Assembly: GCA_025358305.1 (NCBI GenBank)
Contig: JANYJZ010000033.1
Span: 124,001-188,000, forward strand
Length of the DNA stretch: 64,000 bases
Direction: 5' to 3'
Origin: Ignavibacteriota bacterium
GTDB lineage: Bacteria > Bacteroidota > Ignavibacteria > UBA10030 > SZUA-254
The notes beneath the pieces were generated by a model that saw only the letters and a list, made by a program, of their open reading frames with translations, did not search any database and had not been told where the DNA came from. The translations under genes were made by a program, and so were the position numbers. Each line of letters starts with the position of its first letter. The first letter of the stretch is position 1. Below, one piece after another: positions 45,870-53,676 of this stretch.

Positions 45870-47495
45870 TTAGTTGCTGCCGGGAGCCCGCGTGGGCTGC
45901 GGGAGCGGCTTGCGCGGGAACTTCTCATCCCGCATGGCTGCCTGGTAGGCGAATGCCGCCATGATGACGGAGGCCTGTTTCAGGTCGTCCTCCTGGACGC
46001 GTTCGTAGACGTCCATCGTCGAATGGTGCGTGCGCGTGTCGTACTCGAGCGGATCTTGGATGAACTGGAAGCCCGGGATCCCGACCGCATCGAACGAGAG
46101 GTGGTCCGTCCCGCCGGTGTTCGACAGCGAGAGGGTCGACGCGTCCATGTCCTTGAACGGCTTGAGCCACGACCGAAAGATCGGCCGGACCTGGTCGTTC
46201 CCCTGCATGTAGACGCCGCGGACCTTGCCGGAACCGTTGTCGTTGTTGAAGTATACCGCGAGCTTCTCGTTTTCAGGCTTCTGCGTCACCTTGCCGTCAA
46301 CCGTCTCGCCGAAGTGCTGCTTGACGTAGCCGGCCGAGCCCAAGAGCCCCTGTTCCTCGCCGCCCCAGAGTCCGATGCGGATCGTGCGGCGCGGGGAAAA
46401 CTTCAGGGTCTTGAGGATGCGCATGGCCTCCATACAGACGGCGCTTCCCGTGCCGTCGTCGGTCGCCCCGGTCCCTCCGTGCCACGAGTCAAAGTGGCCG
46501 CCGATCATGACGACCTCATCCTTGAGGTCGGTGCCGGGCAGCTCCGCGAAGATGTTCGCGACGGAATCGGCCTTGTTGAAGCTCACTTCGAGGTTCATCT
46601 CGATCTTCGGAGACTCCCCCTTCTTGATCATCCGGATGAGTCGGTTGTAGTGCTCGGCCGCCACCGCTATCTGGGGAAGGATCTTCGGGGCGTTCGGATC
46701 CCACGCCGAGACGCGCTTCGTGAAGGGCGTATCGGGATGCGCCGGCACGCTCGCCTGCTGGACGAAGATGTTGCCGCCGTCGCCGCGGGAGATCGTCAGG
46801 AGCGCAAGCGCCCCTTCCTTCTGGCACATCTCGAGCTTTTCAAAGTCGACGATCGCGCGGGCTTTCGCGGCTGGGTCCATCTGCCGCCGTCCCCCGCCGC
46901 CCCCGCCACCGCCGCCGCGCCGCGCCTGGGGCATGTCCGCGTTCGCCATGTCGAGGAGGGTCGAGTCGGCATCGCGGGTCGCCTCTGGGAGGAAGTGCGC
47001 CTTGATATCACGCGGATCGCTCAGGAGGACGAACTTTCCTTTGAGTTTTCCCTTGTAGGTCGCCAGGGCGCTGTCGGTCGTCGCATCGAAGTAGATGACC
47101 TCGCCGGTCTGAGTTCCGCCCGTGCCGGGCGACCAGGCCTTCGGATAGGAGAACAGGGGGAAGTTCTGGTGGCCGATGACGTTTGCCGAGTAACGCTTGA
47201 GATCCCAACCGCGGCCGAACGGGCCCCATTTCTCGGTGTGCGCATTGGCCAGTCCGAGCGAGGCGAGCTTCGAGACGGCCCAGTCGGCGGCGCGTACGTA
47301 CCCGGGGGAGCCGGTGAGCCGCGGGCCGTAGACGTCGGCGAGGTAGCTCTCGATCTCCATCACCCCGGAGCGGTTCATGCCCTCATCCCGGATCTGCGCG
47401 AACGCGGCAGAGTCGATCTTCTCACCGCTGGTCTGCGCTGACGCAGCAAGGGCGAGGAAGATCGTGCAGCATAACAGCGGAAGCAAGTATTTCAT
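45870..47495 (-). CDS. Secreted M28 aminopeptidase, poly-Gly insert
   Basis: A zinc aminopeptidase of about 541 residues. The signal peptide ends ASAQ. The M28 core shows GGHFDSWHGG, TGATDDGTG and GLWGGEEQGLLG with the metal-binding His/Asp/Glu residues; the terminal His lies in THHSTMDVYE. A PA-like domain is inserted before the core, and it contains a run of nine glycines after PQARR. GAGGT precedes the ATG chosen here (15 nt inside the track ORF). It follows the second M28 gene by 62 nt. Confidence 0.88.
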   Translation of the reverse strand: MKYLLPLLCCTIFLALAASAQTSGEKIDSAAFAQIRDEGMNRSGVMEIESYLADVYGPRLTGSPGYVRAADWAVSKLASLGLANAHTEKWGPFGRGWDLKRYSANVIGHQNFPLFSYPKAWSPGTGGTQTGEVIYFDATTDSALATYKGKLKGKFVLLSDPRDIKAHFLPEATRDADSTLLDMANADMPQARRGGGGGGGGGRRQMDPAAKARAIVDFEKLEMCQKEGALALLTISRGDGGNIFVQQASVPAHPDTPFTKRVSAWDPNAPKILPQIAVAAEHYNRLIRMIKKGESPKIEMNLEVSFNKADSVANIFAELPGTDLKDEVVMIGGHFDSWHGGTGATDDGTGSAVCMEAMRILKTLKFSPRRTIRIGLWGGEEQGLLGSAGYVKQHFGETVDGKVTQKPENEKLAVYFNNDNGSGKVRGVYMQGNDQVRPIFRSWLKPFKDMDASTLSLSNTGGTDHLSFDAVGIPGFQFIQDPLEYDTRTHHSTMDVYERVQEDDLKQASVIMAAFAYQAAMRDEKFPRKPLPQPTRAPGSN

Positions 47496-47557
47496 GGTGA
47501 CCTCATGCATGTGTGAATGTGAGTGGACGCTTTCTGTCTGCCGTCACTCCCCGCGCG

Positions 47558-48961
47558 TCAGAGACCTTCCTGCGCGAGGACGTACGACAGGATCGCCACC
47601 GAGGCCGCGCCGAGCTCAAGTTCACGCTCGTTCACTTTGTCGATGGTGTCGCTCGTGGAATGGTGATAATCAAAGTAGCGGTGGCTGTCGACCCGGAGCC
47701 CGATCGTCGCGGCGCCCTGCTTGGCGAGCTCGCCGATGTCCGCGCCGCCGCCTCCGGGCTTGATCCGGTCCGCCTCGATCGGTTCGAAGAGGTAGGCCCA
47801 CCGGGCGACGTGTTCGAAGATCGAGGGGTTGCGCGCAGTCGTCGCGCTGTCCGCCGAGACGCCGAACCCGCGGGGGGTGAACCCGCCGGCATCCGATTCG
47901 ATGGCGGCGATGGGGTGCTCGCCTTCGCGCAGCTTCGCGGCGTAGGCCTTCCCGCCGCGCGTGCCGTTCTCTTCGTTCATAAAGAGCACCACGCGGATGG
48001 TCCGCTTCGGCCGTAAGCCGAGTTCCTTCAGGAGCCGCAAGGCTTCGAGCGAATGGACGCAGCCCGCGCCGTCGTCATGCGCGCCCGAGCCCTTGTCCCA
48101 GCTGTCGAGGTGTCCGCCGATGACGATCACCTCATCGGGCTTTTCGGTCCCGCGGAGTTCGCCGACGACGTTCGCCGACTCCACGTCGGGAAGCGTCTGG
48201 CAGGAAAGCTTCAAACGGACCGTCACCGACTGCCTCGCGGAGAGGAGGCTGTCAAGCCAGTTCGCGTCGAGCGCGCTCAGGGCCGCGGCCGGGACCTTCG
48301 GGACCGTGTCGTTGTAGTTCATCGCGCCGGTATGGGGAACGTCGTCGATCCGCATCGTCATCGAACGAACGATGGCCGCCACGCCGCCCGCCTTCGCCGC
48401 TTCGACGGCACCCTGTCCGCGCTGGCCCACCGCTCCGCCGTAGGCTTCGAAGGTGGTCAGCTTCGTCCGGTCCATCGGACGATTGAAAAAGATGATCTTG
48501 CCCTTCGCTTTCGCGCCGAGCGCCTTGAGTTCGTCGAAGGACTTCACTTCGACGACCTCGCCCGCGATGCCGTCGGCGGGGGTCCCGATGCTGCCCCCGA
48601 GCGCGCAGATCGTCAGGGGGACGTCGCCGAGCTTCGGGTCGCCGATGACGGAGGCTTCCTCCACCGGCCCGCGGACCCACCGCGGCACCATCACCGGTTC
48701 GGTCCTGACGCGGTCGAACCCGAGCCGCTCCATCTCGGCCTTCGCCCATTCGACGGCGCGGGCCGCCTGGGGCGAGCCGCTCACCCGGTTCCCGACGTTC
48801 GTCGTCAGGTCCGTGAGCATGGCATATGCCTGACCCGTCCCGAGAGCGGCGGCGAAGATCCGCTTCGCGTCGTCTTGGTACGGTTTTGCAAGGGTGTCTG
48901 CCTTTTGGGCGAGGAGAGAGGAAGAAACGAGCACGGAACAGGCGATCAGGAACAGTTTCAT
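47558..48961 (-). CDS. Secreted M28 carboxypeptidase Q-like peptidase
   Basis: A 467-residue exported M28 enzyme. The signal peptide ends LLAQ. Metal-site residues are seen in GGHLDSW, GAHDDGAG, MNEENGTRG and the late DYHHSTSDT. The PA-like domain is shorter than in its neighbour. The order and similarity suggest an old duplication that has since diverged. The ATG is used; the track begins at a TTG three codons earlier. Confidence 0.87.
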   Translation of the reverse strand: MKLFLIACSVLVSSSLLAQKADTLAKPYQDDAKRIFAAALGTGQAYAMLTDLTTNVGNRVSGSPQAARAVEWAKAEMERLGFDRVRTEPVMVPRWVRGPVEEASVIGDPKLGDVPLTICALGGSIGTPADGIAGEVVEVKSFDELKALGAKAKGKIIFFNRPMDRTKLTTFEAYGGAVGQRGQGAVEAAKAGGVAAIVRSMTMRIDDVPHTGAMNYNDTVPKVPAAALSALDANWLDSLLSARQSVTVRLKLSCQTLPDVESANVVGELRGTEKPDEVIVIGGHLDSWDKGSGAHDDGAGCVHSLEALRLLKELGLRPKRTIRVVLFMNEENGTRGGKAYAAKLREGEHPIAAIESDAGGFTPRGFGVSADSATTARNPSIFEHVARWAYLFEPIEADRIKPGGGGADIGELAKQGAATIGLRVDSHRYFDYHHSTSDTIDKVNERELELGAASVAILSYVLAQEGL

Positions 48962-49080
48962 ACGGCGCAATACCTCATGGGTGCGTGGAAGATGCGTCTT
49001 CGAGGAGATGACCCTTCATCGAAGTGTGCTGCGGGGAAGAGTCGTCGGTGGAGACCAGCGACGATAGCACAACGATGTTG

Positions 49081-49108
49081 AATATAGCAAAATCCGTCTG
49101 AAGTGCAA
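49081..49108 (-). promoter_or_regulatory. Promoter for the tandem M28 genes
   Basis: Minus strand TTGCAC, 16-nt spacer, TATATT, about 120 nt before the ATG. The -35 lies in the shared TTGCACTTCAG motif. Confidence 0.5.
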
Positions 49109-49242
49109 GGTTGTTGCCGCTTTTCTACGGGGAAGGTGCGGGGGGCGTTCACCCCGAGCGGGGCGGCATCCTGAAGAATCCACACGATTCGGGCGGAATC
49201 TCCGGGCTATGGGACGGACAGGCGGAGCGGAGAAGGCCCCCC

Positions 49243-49285
49243 AAAAAAACGGGGAGCAGGCATCCTCGTGATAGCCTGCTCCCCG
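49243..49285 (-). terminator. Intrinsic terminator after the PDZ protein gene
   Basis: On the minus strand a perfect 12-bp stem (CGGGGAGCAGGC and complement, 12-nt loop) is followed at once by TTTTTTT. This is the best textbook terminator in the window, 37 nt past the PDZ gene stop. Confidence 0.88.
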
Positions 49286-49322
49286 ACCTTGATCGTGCGG
49301 TGGGATTGGAGGAGGATCTTGG

Positions 49323-50366
49323 TTACATGTTGAGCACTTTGTCCGTGATGCGCTGCTGAAGCCGCTGCATCTTCTCGCGGATCCGGGCCTGCATCTGGGA
49401 AAGTGTTTCGTGAAGGTCGCGCAAGAAATCCCTGTTCGCCTCTGAGAGCGAATGCCGGGTCGAAGAATGATCGATGTACGGGAGGAACGGCGCGTTCATC
49501 TCGAGGGAGGTGTCATCGTCGTCCTCCTCCATCTCCTTGTCGTTGTCGCGGTCCTCCACCTTGAGGGAAAGGCTCTGCGCCTTGCCGTGGCGGAGTATGT
49601 CGATCTGGGCGGTGGTCTTGTCGCCGTCGAAGAGCTCCTCGCGCAGGGCCTCGACGTCCTTGACGGAGGACGAGTTCACTTTCACGATGACGTCTCCGGC
49701 CTTCAATCCGGCGTCGGCCGACGCGCTCCGCTTTTCGACGGAGGTCACCAGGAGCCCTCGGCCCTCGGGCACTTCAAAGTATTCAGCGAGCTGTTTTGAC
49801 AACTTCTGCAGTTCCATGCCCTCGACCGACTGCGACATCATCATGTTGAAATGGAACGGACGAACGCGCGGGATCGGCGGCACGACGACCGGCCGACGAC
49901 CGCCATACGAGTACGAATCGGGAGCGACGCCGTACCAGTACGAATTCGACTTCGTGCGCGATTGCTTGCGGAGCTTCACGTTCACGCTCTTTTTCTCCGC
50001 GCCGCGAGTGATCGCGATGGCGACGGGCGTGTCGGAGGAGGCGTGCTTCACCGCGAGGGTGAGGTCCTGCGCGTCCTTGATCGCCTTCCCGTCGAAGGAC
50101 GTGATGACGTCCCCCTCCTGGATACCGGCCTTCTCGGCGGGGCTCTCTTCGACGACGTCGCTCACGTAGGCGCCTTCGTCCACGGAGAGCTTTTCGCGCG
50201 ACTTCAGCCGCGACGTGACGTCCTCGAGCATGACCCCCAACCTTGTGCCGTTCCCCCCCGATCCGGAGAACGTGTAGGAGCGCGAGCGCGCCTGCGCGCC
50301 GGCCTCGGGCGCCACTAAGGCGCATACGGCGATGACAACAGCGGTGATCCACAATATTCGTTTCAT
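49323..50366 (-). CDS. Periplasmic protein with two PDZ domains
   Basis: A 347-residue exported protein (signal peptide ending AGAQA) with two PDZ domains (GAYVSDVVEESPAEKAGIQEGDVI and RGLLVTSVEKRSASADAGLKAGDVI) and no protease domain. Between them is an Arg/Tyr/Pro-rich linker. The C-terminus has an acidic stretch (EMEEDDDD) and a coiled coil rich in Gln/Arg (LSQMQARIREKMQRLQQRI). It may be a scaffold or a protease adaptor. AAGGAG lies 8 nt before the ATG. It follows the Nudix gene by 73 nt. Confidence 0.82.
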   Translation of the reverse strand: MKRILWITAVVIAVCALVAPEAGAQARSRSYTFSGSGGNGTRLGVMLEDVTSRLKSREKLSVDEGAYVSDVVEESPAEKAGIQEGDVITSFDGKAIKDAQDLTLAVKHASSDTPVAIAITRGAEKKSVNVKLRKQSRTKSNSYWYGVAPDSYSYGGRRPVVVPPIPRVRPFHFNMMMSQSVEGMELQKLSKQLAEYFEVPEGRGLLVTSVEKRSASADAGLKAGDVIVKVNSSSVKDVEALREELFDGDKTTAQIDILRHGKAQSLSLKVEDRDNDKEMEEDDDDTSLEMNAPFLPYIDHSSTRHSLSEANRDFLRDLHETLSQMQARIREKMQRLQQRITDKVLNM

Positions 50367-50439
50367 GGTTCCTTCTCCTTGATACCTGGAAGCTCGTTTC
50401 CCGTTAGACTCACCGAACCGGAAAAAGGTTGACATGCCC

Positions 50440-50904
50440 TTAGAGGATCTTCGTGATCTCCGCTGCTTTTTCGCCCCGGACGATGTATTCGTGGACGATC
50501 CGGAGACCTTCGCGCTGGCCCGGCCAGACGAGCCGGGATCGGGCCTTCTCCTCGTCGCACCATTCAAAGGCATCATGCTCGTTCGAGAGCGTCGGCTGGT
50601 CCCCCACTCTGACCTGCGCCGCGAACATGGGACAGAGGTGGACACTGTCCGACCGATGCTCGTAGAACGTGCTGAGATATGGTACGACCCAGAAGGAAGA
50701 AGGTTTCAGCCCGGTCTCTTCGAGAAGCTCCCTGATGGCGGCTTCGACGGCCCGCTCCCCCTGTTCGATCGAGCCGGTGACGAACTGCCAGGTACCGGGA
50801 TAGACCGTTTCGCGCAAGGTGCGCTTCAGGAGAAGGTATTGAGGCCTGTCGTCTTCGAACTTGAAGATGCAGACCTCGACGATGGACGAGACGACGTGCG
50901 GCAT
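50440..50904 (-). CDS. Nudix hydrolase
   Basis: A 154-residue pyrophosphohydrolase. The Nudix box is complete (GSIEQGERAVEAAIRELLEETGL, fitting Gx5Ex7REUxEExGU). The order of strands resembles dihydroneopterin-triphosphate and similar dinucleotide hydrolases, but the substrate cannot be assigned. It starts 27 nt after the pseudouridine synthase gene. Confidence 0.85.
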   Translation of the reverse strand: MPHVVSSIVEVCIFKFEDDRPQYLLLKRTLRETVYPGTWQFVTGSIEQGERAVEAAIRELLEETGLKPSSFWVVPYLSTFYEHRSDSVHLCPMFAAQVRVGDQPTLSNEHDAFEWCDEEKARSRLVWPGQREGLRIVHEYIVRGEKAAEITKIL

Positions 50905-50931
50905 GTGCGGATCCTCCGAATTATCAACGGT

Positions 50932-51648
50932 TTATGGCGGGGAGAGCAGTTCCAAAGCGTCGGGGGGAAGGTAGTTCCATTCCCCCGGCTTCAACGAGCC
51001 GGCTCTGAGACGGCCGATCGCAATCCTCTCCAGGGCAAGGACGCGGTAGCCGAGCGAGTCGAACATTTTGCGGATCTGACGGTTCTTCCCCTCGACGATG
51101 GTGATCTCCGCCCTGCCTCCTCCCTTGGGCGTCAGGAGCGCCGGCAGGAGTTCGACGCCGCCGACCGTAAGCCCGGCGCGGATCGCCCGAGCGTCTTCGG
51201 GCGAGACGTCTTTGTCGAGGGTCACGATGTACGTCTTCGGAGACCCGGAATCCGGGTTTGTGAGCGATTCGCCGAGGCGGTTGTCGTTCGTGAAGAGCAG
51301 GAGTCCCGAGGTCTCCTTGTCGAGCCTGCCGACGGGGAAGACCCACCGGCCGACGTCGCCGAGTAGACCGTACACTGTCGGCCTCCCCCTCTCATCCGAG
51401 CGCGTCGTCACGAGCCCCGCGGGCTTGTTCATGAGGATATAGACGAGGGTCTTCGTCCCGACCCGGACGCCGTCGACGGCGATCGCGTCAACAGAAAGAG
51501 CGACCCGCCGGGAGACGCTCCGGACGACGGCGCCGTTGACGCTGACGCGTCCGGCGGCGATGAGCCCTTCCGCCTCCTTCCGCGAAGAGTAGCCGAGCTT
51601 CGACAAGGCCCGCGCGAGGCTCACGTCGGCCTTCGGGCCGTGCTTCAT
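50932..51648 (-). CDS. Second RluB/RsuA-family pseudouridine synthase
   Basis: About 238 residues with an S4 domain (LARALSKLGYSSRKEAEGLIAAGRV) and the catalytic Asp in GRLDKETSGLLLFTND. It is a paralogue of the rluB gene near 34 kb; it may be RluE/RluF- or RsuA-like. The ATG used overlaps the VTT gene stop by 4 nt and has GGTGG upstream; the track start is a GTG three codons earlier. Confidence 0.85.
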   Translation of the reverse strand: MKHGPKADVSLARALSKLGYSSRKEAEGLIAAGRVSVNGAVVRSVSRRVALSVDAIAVDGVRVGTKTLVYILMNKPAGLVTTRSDERGRPTVYGLLGDVGRWVFPVGRLDKETSGLLLFTNDNRLGESLTNPDSGSPKTYIVTLDKDVSPEDARAIRAGLTVGGVELLPALLTPKGGGRAEITIVEGKNRQIRKMFDSLGYRVLALERIAIGRLRAGSLKPGEWNYLPPDALELLSPP

Positions 51649-52262
51649 AGGAACCACCGGACACTGAAGTACGAAAGGACGAGGATCGCGCTCAGGACGG
51701 CCGCGAGCACGAGACGGTGGGAGGTGAGGTACCGCTTCACCGGTTCGCCGAACGCCATGAGGAGGCCGCCGAGGAGGCCGAACCGGATCACCCGGCCGAG
51801 GAGGGAACCGAGGAAAAGAGTCCCCAGCGGAAGCGTTCGATTGAACCCCGCCGCCATCGTGAACACGGCATACGGCACCGGGGTGAGCCCCGCCAGGATG
51901 AGGGTGAGAATGCCGTGCTCCCGGTACTGGAGGAGGACCCCCATGAACGCGTTCTCGACCCCGAGGCCGGACAGGAGCGGCCGGCCGAACGATTCGAAGA
52001 AGTAACTCCCGATGGCGTAGCCGATGAGGGAGCCTGCGACGGAACCGAGGGTGCAGATGGCCGCGAACAGGAACGACTTCCGCGGGCTACCGAGGCAGAG
52101 CGTAAAGAAGAGAGGATCGGGCGGGAGAGGGAACACTGAACCTTCGATGACCGCGATGCCGAAAAGGATCCAGCGCGCGTGCGCCTTCGTCGAGAGTTCC
52201 TCGACCCACGCGGTGAGGCGCGCAGGGAGAGCGCTCCGTTCGTTCGTCCGGTTCTGTGACAT
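51645..52262 (-). CDS. VTT/DedA-like (YqaA family) membrane protein
   Basis: A 205-residue multipass membrane protein. The signature IEGSVFPLPPDPLFFTLCLG, then GSVAGSLIGYAIGSYFFESFG, fits the VTT-domain YqaA branch of DedA-related proteins, some of which flip phospholipids. A promoter lies about 40 nt upstream of the ATG, and GAGAAGG precedes the start. Confidence 0.85.
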   Translation of the reverse strand: MSQNRTNERSALPARLTAWVEELSTKAHARWILFGIAVIEGSVFPLPPDPLFFTLCLGSPRKSFLFAAICTLGSVAGSLIGYAIGSYFFESFGRPLLSGLGVENAFMGVLLQYREHGILTLILAGLTPVPYAVFTMAAGFNRTLPLGTLFLGSLLGRVIRFGLLGGLLMAFGEPVKRYLTSHRLVLAAVLSAILVLSYFSVRWFL

Positions 52263-52300
52263 GGTCTATTGGGACCTTCTCTCGGGTATTCTGAATCGTG

Positions 52301-52329
52301 AATATAGAAAAGCGCGCGCGAAGTGTCAA
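52301..52329 (-). promoter_or_regulatory. Promoter for the VTT-RluB-Nudix-PDZ group
   Basis: Minus strand TTGACA, 17-nt spacer, TATATT: both hexamers nearly ideal. Confidence 0.65.
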
Positions 52330-52354
52330 ACCTGCTCCCCCCTTCCGAACGCGG

Positions 52355-52390
52355 CGAAGCCCGGCGCGAGGTTCTCGCCGCCGGGCTTCG
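52355..52390 (-). terminator. Hairpin after the His-rich membrane protein gene
   Basis: A perfect 12-bp stem (CGAAGCCCGGCG/CGCCGGGCTTCG) with a 12-nt loop lies 27 nt past the gene, next to the VTT promoter. No U-tract follows. Confidence 0.55.
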
Positions 52391-52417
52391 TGCCACACAG
52401 AGTTGGGCCGCTGAACG

Positions 52418-53563
52418 TCAGGCCTGGATCGCGTCTTTCTGCATGAAGAGCAGGTGGTCGTGGTAATAATGCATCAGGAGGAACGACAGGACGACCACGT
52501 AGTAGCACTGGTCGAACGAAAATCCGAGCGCATCCTTGTTGATAAGGAGGAGCGCGATCATGCTCACCGCGCCCAGGGCGCACCCGACGTTGAAGAAGTA
52601 GAACTTCCAGCCCTTGCCGGCGAGCGACATGTTCCGGATGAGGGGAGTGGCGATACCCTCCTTCTGCTGCCGGAGCCGGTTGATGTAGAGCGTCAACCCG
52701 AGATACTGGAATGAATGCCAGGTATTAAACCCCTGGAAGGCGACGTCGAGCTCGTGATACGAGGGGATGAAGAACGAGACGACGATCGTGAGTCCCATGA
52801 GGAGCGTCTTGGGAACGTGGAGCTCGCCCCGGGTGTACTCGCGGTAGGTCCGGCCGATCCAGAGGGTCAGGGCCACCGCGAAGACGAGCGTCACCGTAAG
52901 GAAGAGCCCCCACCCGACGACGGGGTTGTTCTCGATCATCATGAAATCGGGGAACAGCAGCCGGATCTTGCCGATCTTGAAATCGTTGTTCACCATCCGC
53001 CAAACGCCGATAGGATAGAGCGACGAAAAGACGACGACGTAGTCGAGCATCCGGGCGGGGAACGAGATCTTCCGCTCCAGCCTGCCGTTGTAGCAGTCGA
53101 TGATGTAGGCGATCTGGTGGAGGATGTGCACCGAGGCCCAGAAGAAGAAGAACGTCACCAGGAGCGGGAAATTCACCACGCCGAGGTAGACCACGAGCAT
53201 CGGCAGGAGGAGCGAGCCCAGGAGGAACCCGACGTGCTGTTTCCGGAACTCTCCGTCGAGGAAGGTCCTCGTGTAGGTCGCGTACATGTGCGGTCCGCCG
53301 ATGAGGAGCGCGATCATCCCGTTGACGGTGTTGCGGCTGAAATCGAGGACGTCCGCGGGCGCGACGCCGAGGACCGTGCGCACCGAAGAGATCCCCAGGA
53401 GGTACTGAAAGATCTCATAGGCGGCGAACGGGAGAATGACCAAGGCCGCGCTCAAACTGATGAACGTCAGGTCCCAGGTCCGGTTGTTGAGCCAGAGATT
53501 CTGCGAGACCTCATGCGGTCGCGAGTCTACGGCAACCGAATAGGTGTTGTTCATCGACGGCAC
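52418..53563 (-). CDS. Uncharacterised multipass membrane protein with His motifs
   Basis: I do not recognise this 381-residue protein. It has about nine hydrophobic segments, and histidines fall at their edges in repeated patterns: GGPHMYATY, SVHILHQIAY, NTWHSFQY and MHYYHDHLLF. Clustered His in membrane helices is seen in di-iron or other metal oxidoreductases and in Brp/Blh-type carotenoid cleavers, so a bound metal is plausible, but no family motif fits fully. It is a single gene with its own promoter and hairpin terminator. Confidence 0.8.
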   Translation of the reverse strand: MPSMNNTYSVAVDSRPHEVSQNLWLNNRTWDLTFISLSAALVILPFAAYEIFQYLLGISSVRTVLGVAPADVLDFSRNTVNGMIALLIGGPHMYATYTRTFLDGEFRKQHVGFLLGSLLLPMLVVYLGVVNFPLLVTFFFFWASVHILHQIAYIIDCYNGRLERKISFPARMLDYVVVFSSLYPIGVWRMVNNDFKIGKIRLLFPDFMMIENNPVVGWGLFLTVTLVFAVALTLWIGRTYREYTRGELHVPKTLLMGLTIVVSFFIPSYHELDVAFQGFNTWHSFQYLGLTLYINRLRQQKEGIATPLIRNMSLAGKGWKFYFFNVGCALGAVSMIALLLINKDALGFSFDQCYYVVVLSFLLMHYYHDHLLFMQKDAIQA

Positions 53564-53621
53564 AGGCTGTTCGTGGTCATGAGAAGGTCGAATTCAGGTA
53601 ATGGCGACAAAAAGACCCCTT

Positions 53622-53650
53622 AACATAGCCAATTCCCACAATAGAGTCAA
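53622..53650 (-). promoter_or_regulatory. Promoter for the His-rich membrane protein gene
   Basis: Minus strand TTGACT, 17-nt spacer, TATGTT. Confidence 0.55.
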
Positions 53651-53676
53651 GAACCTTGTTTACAGGGTGATTTGGC

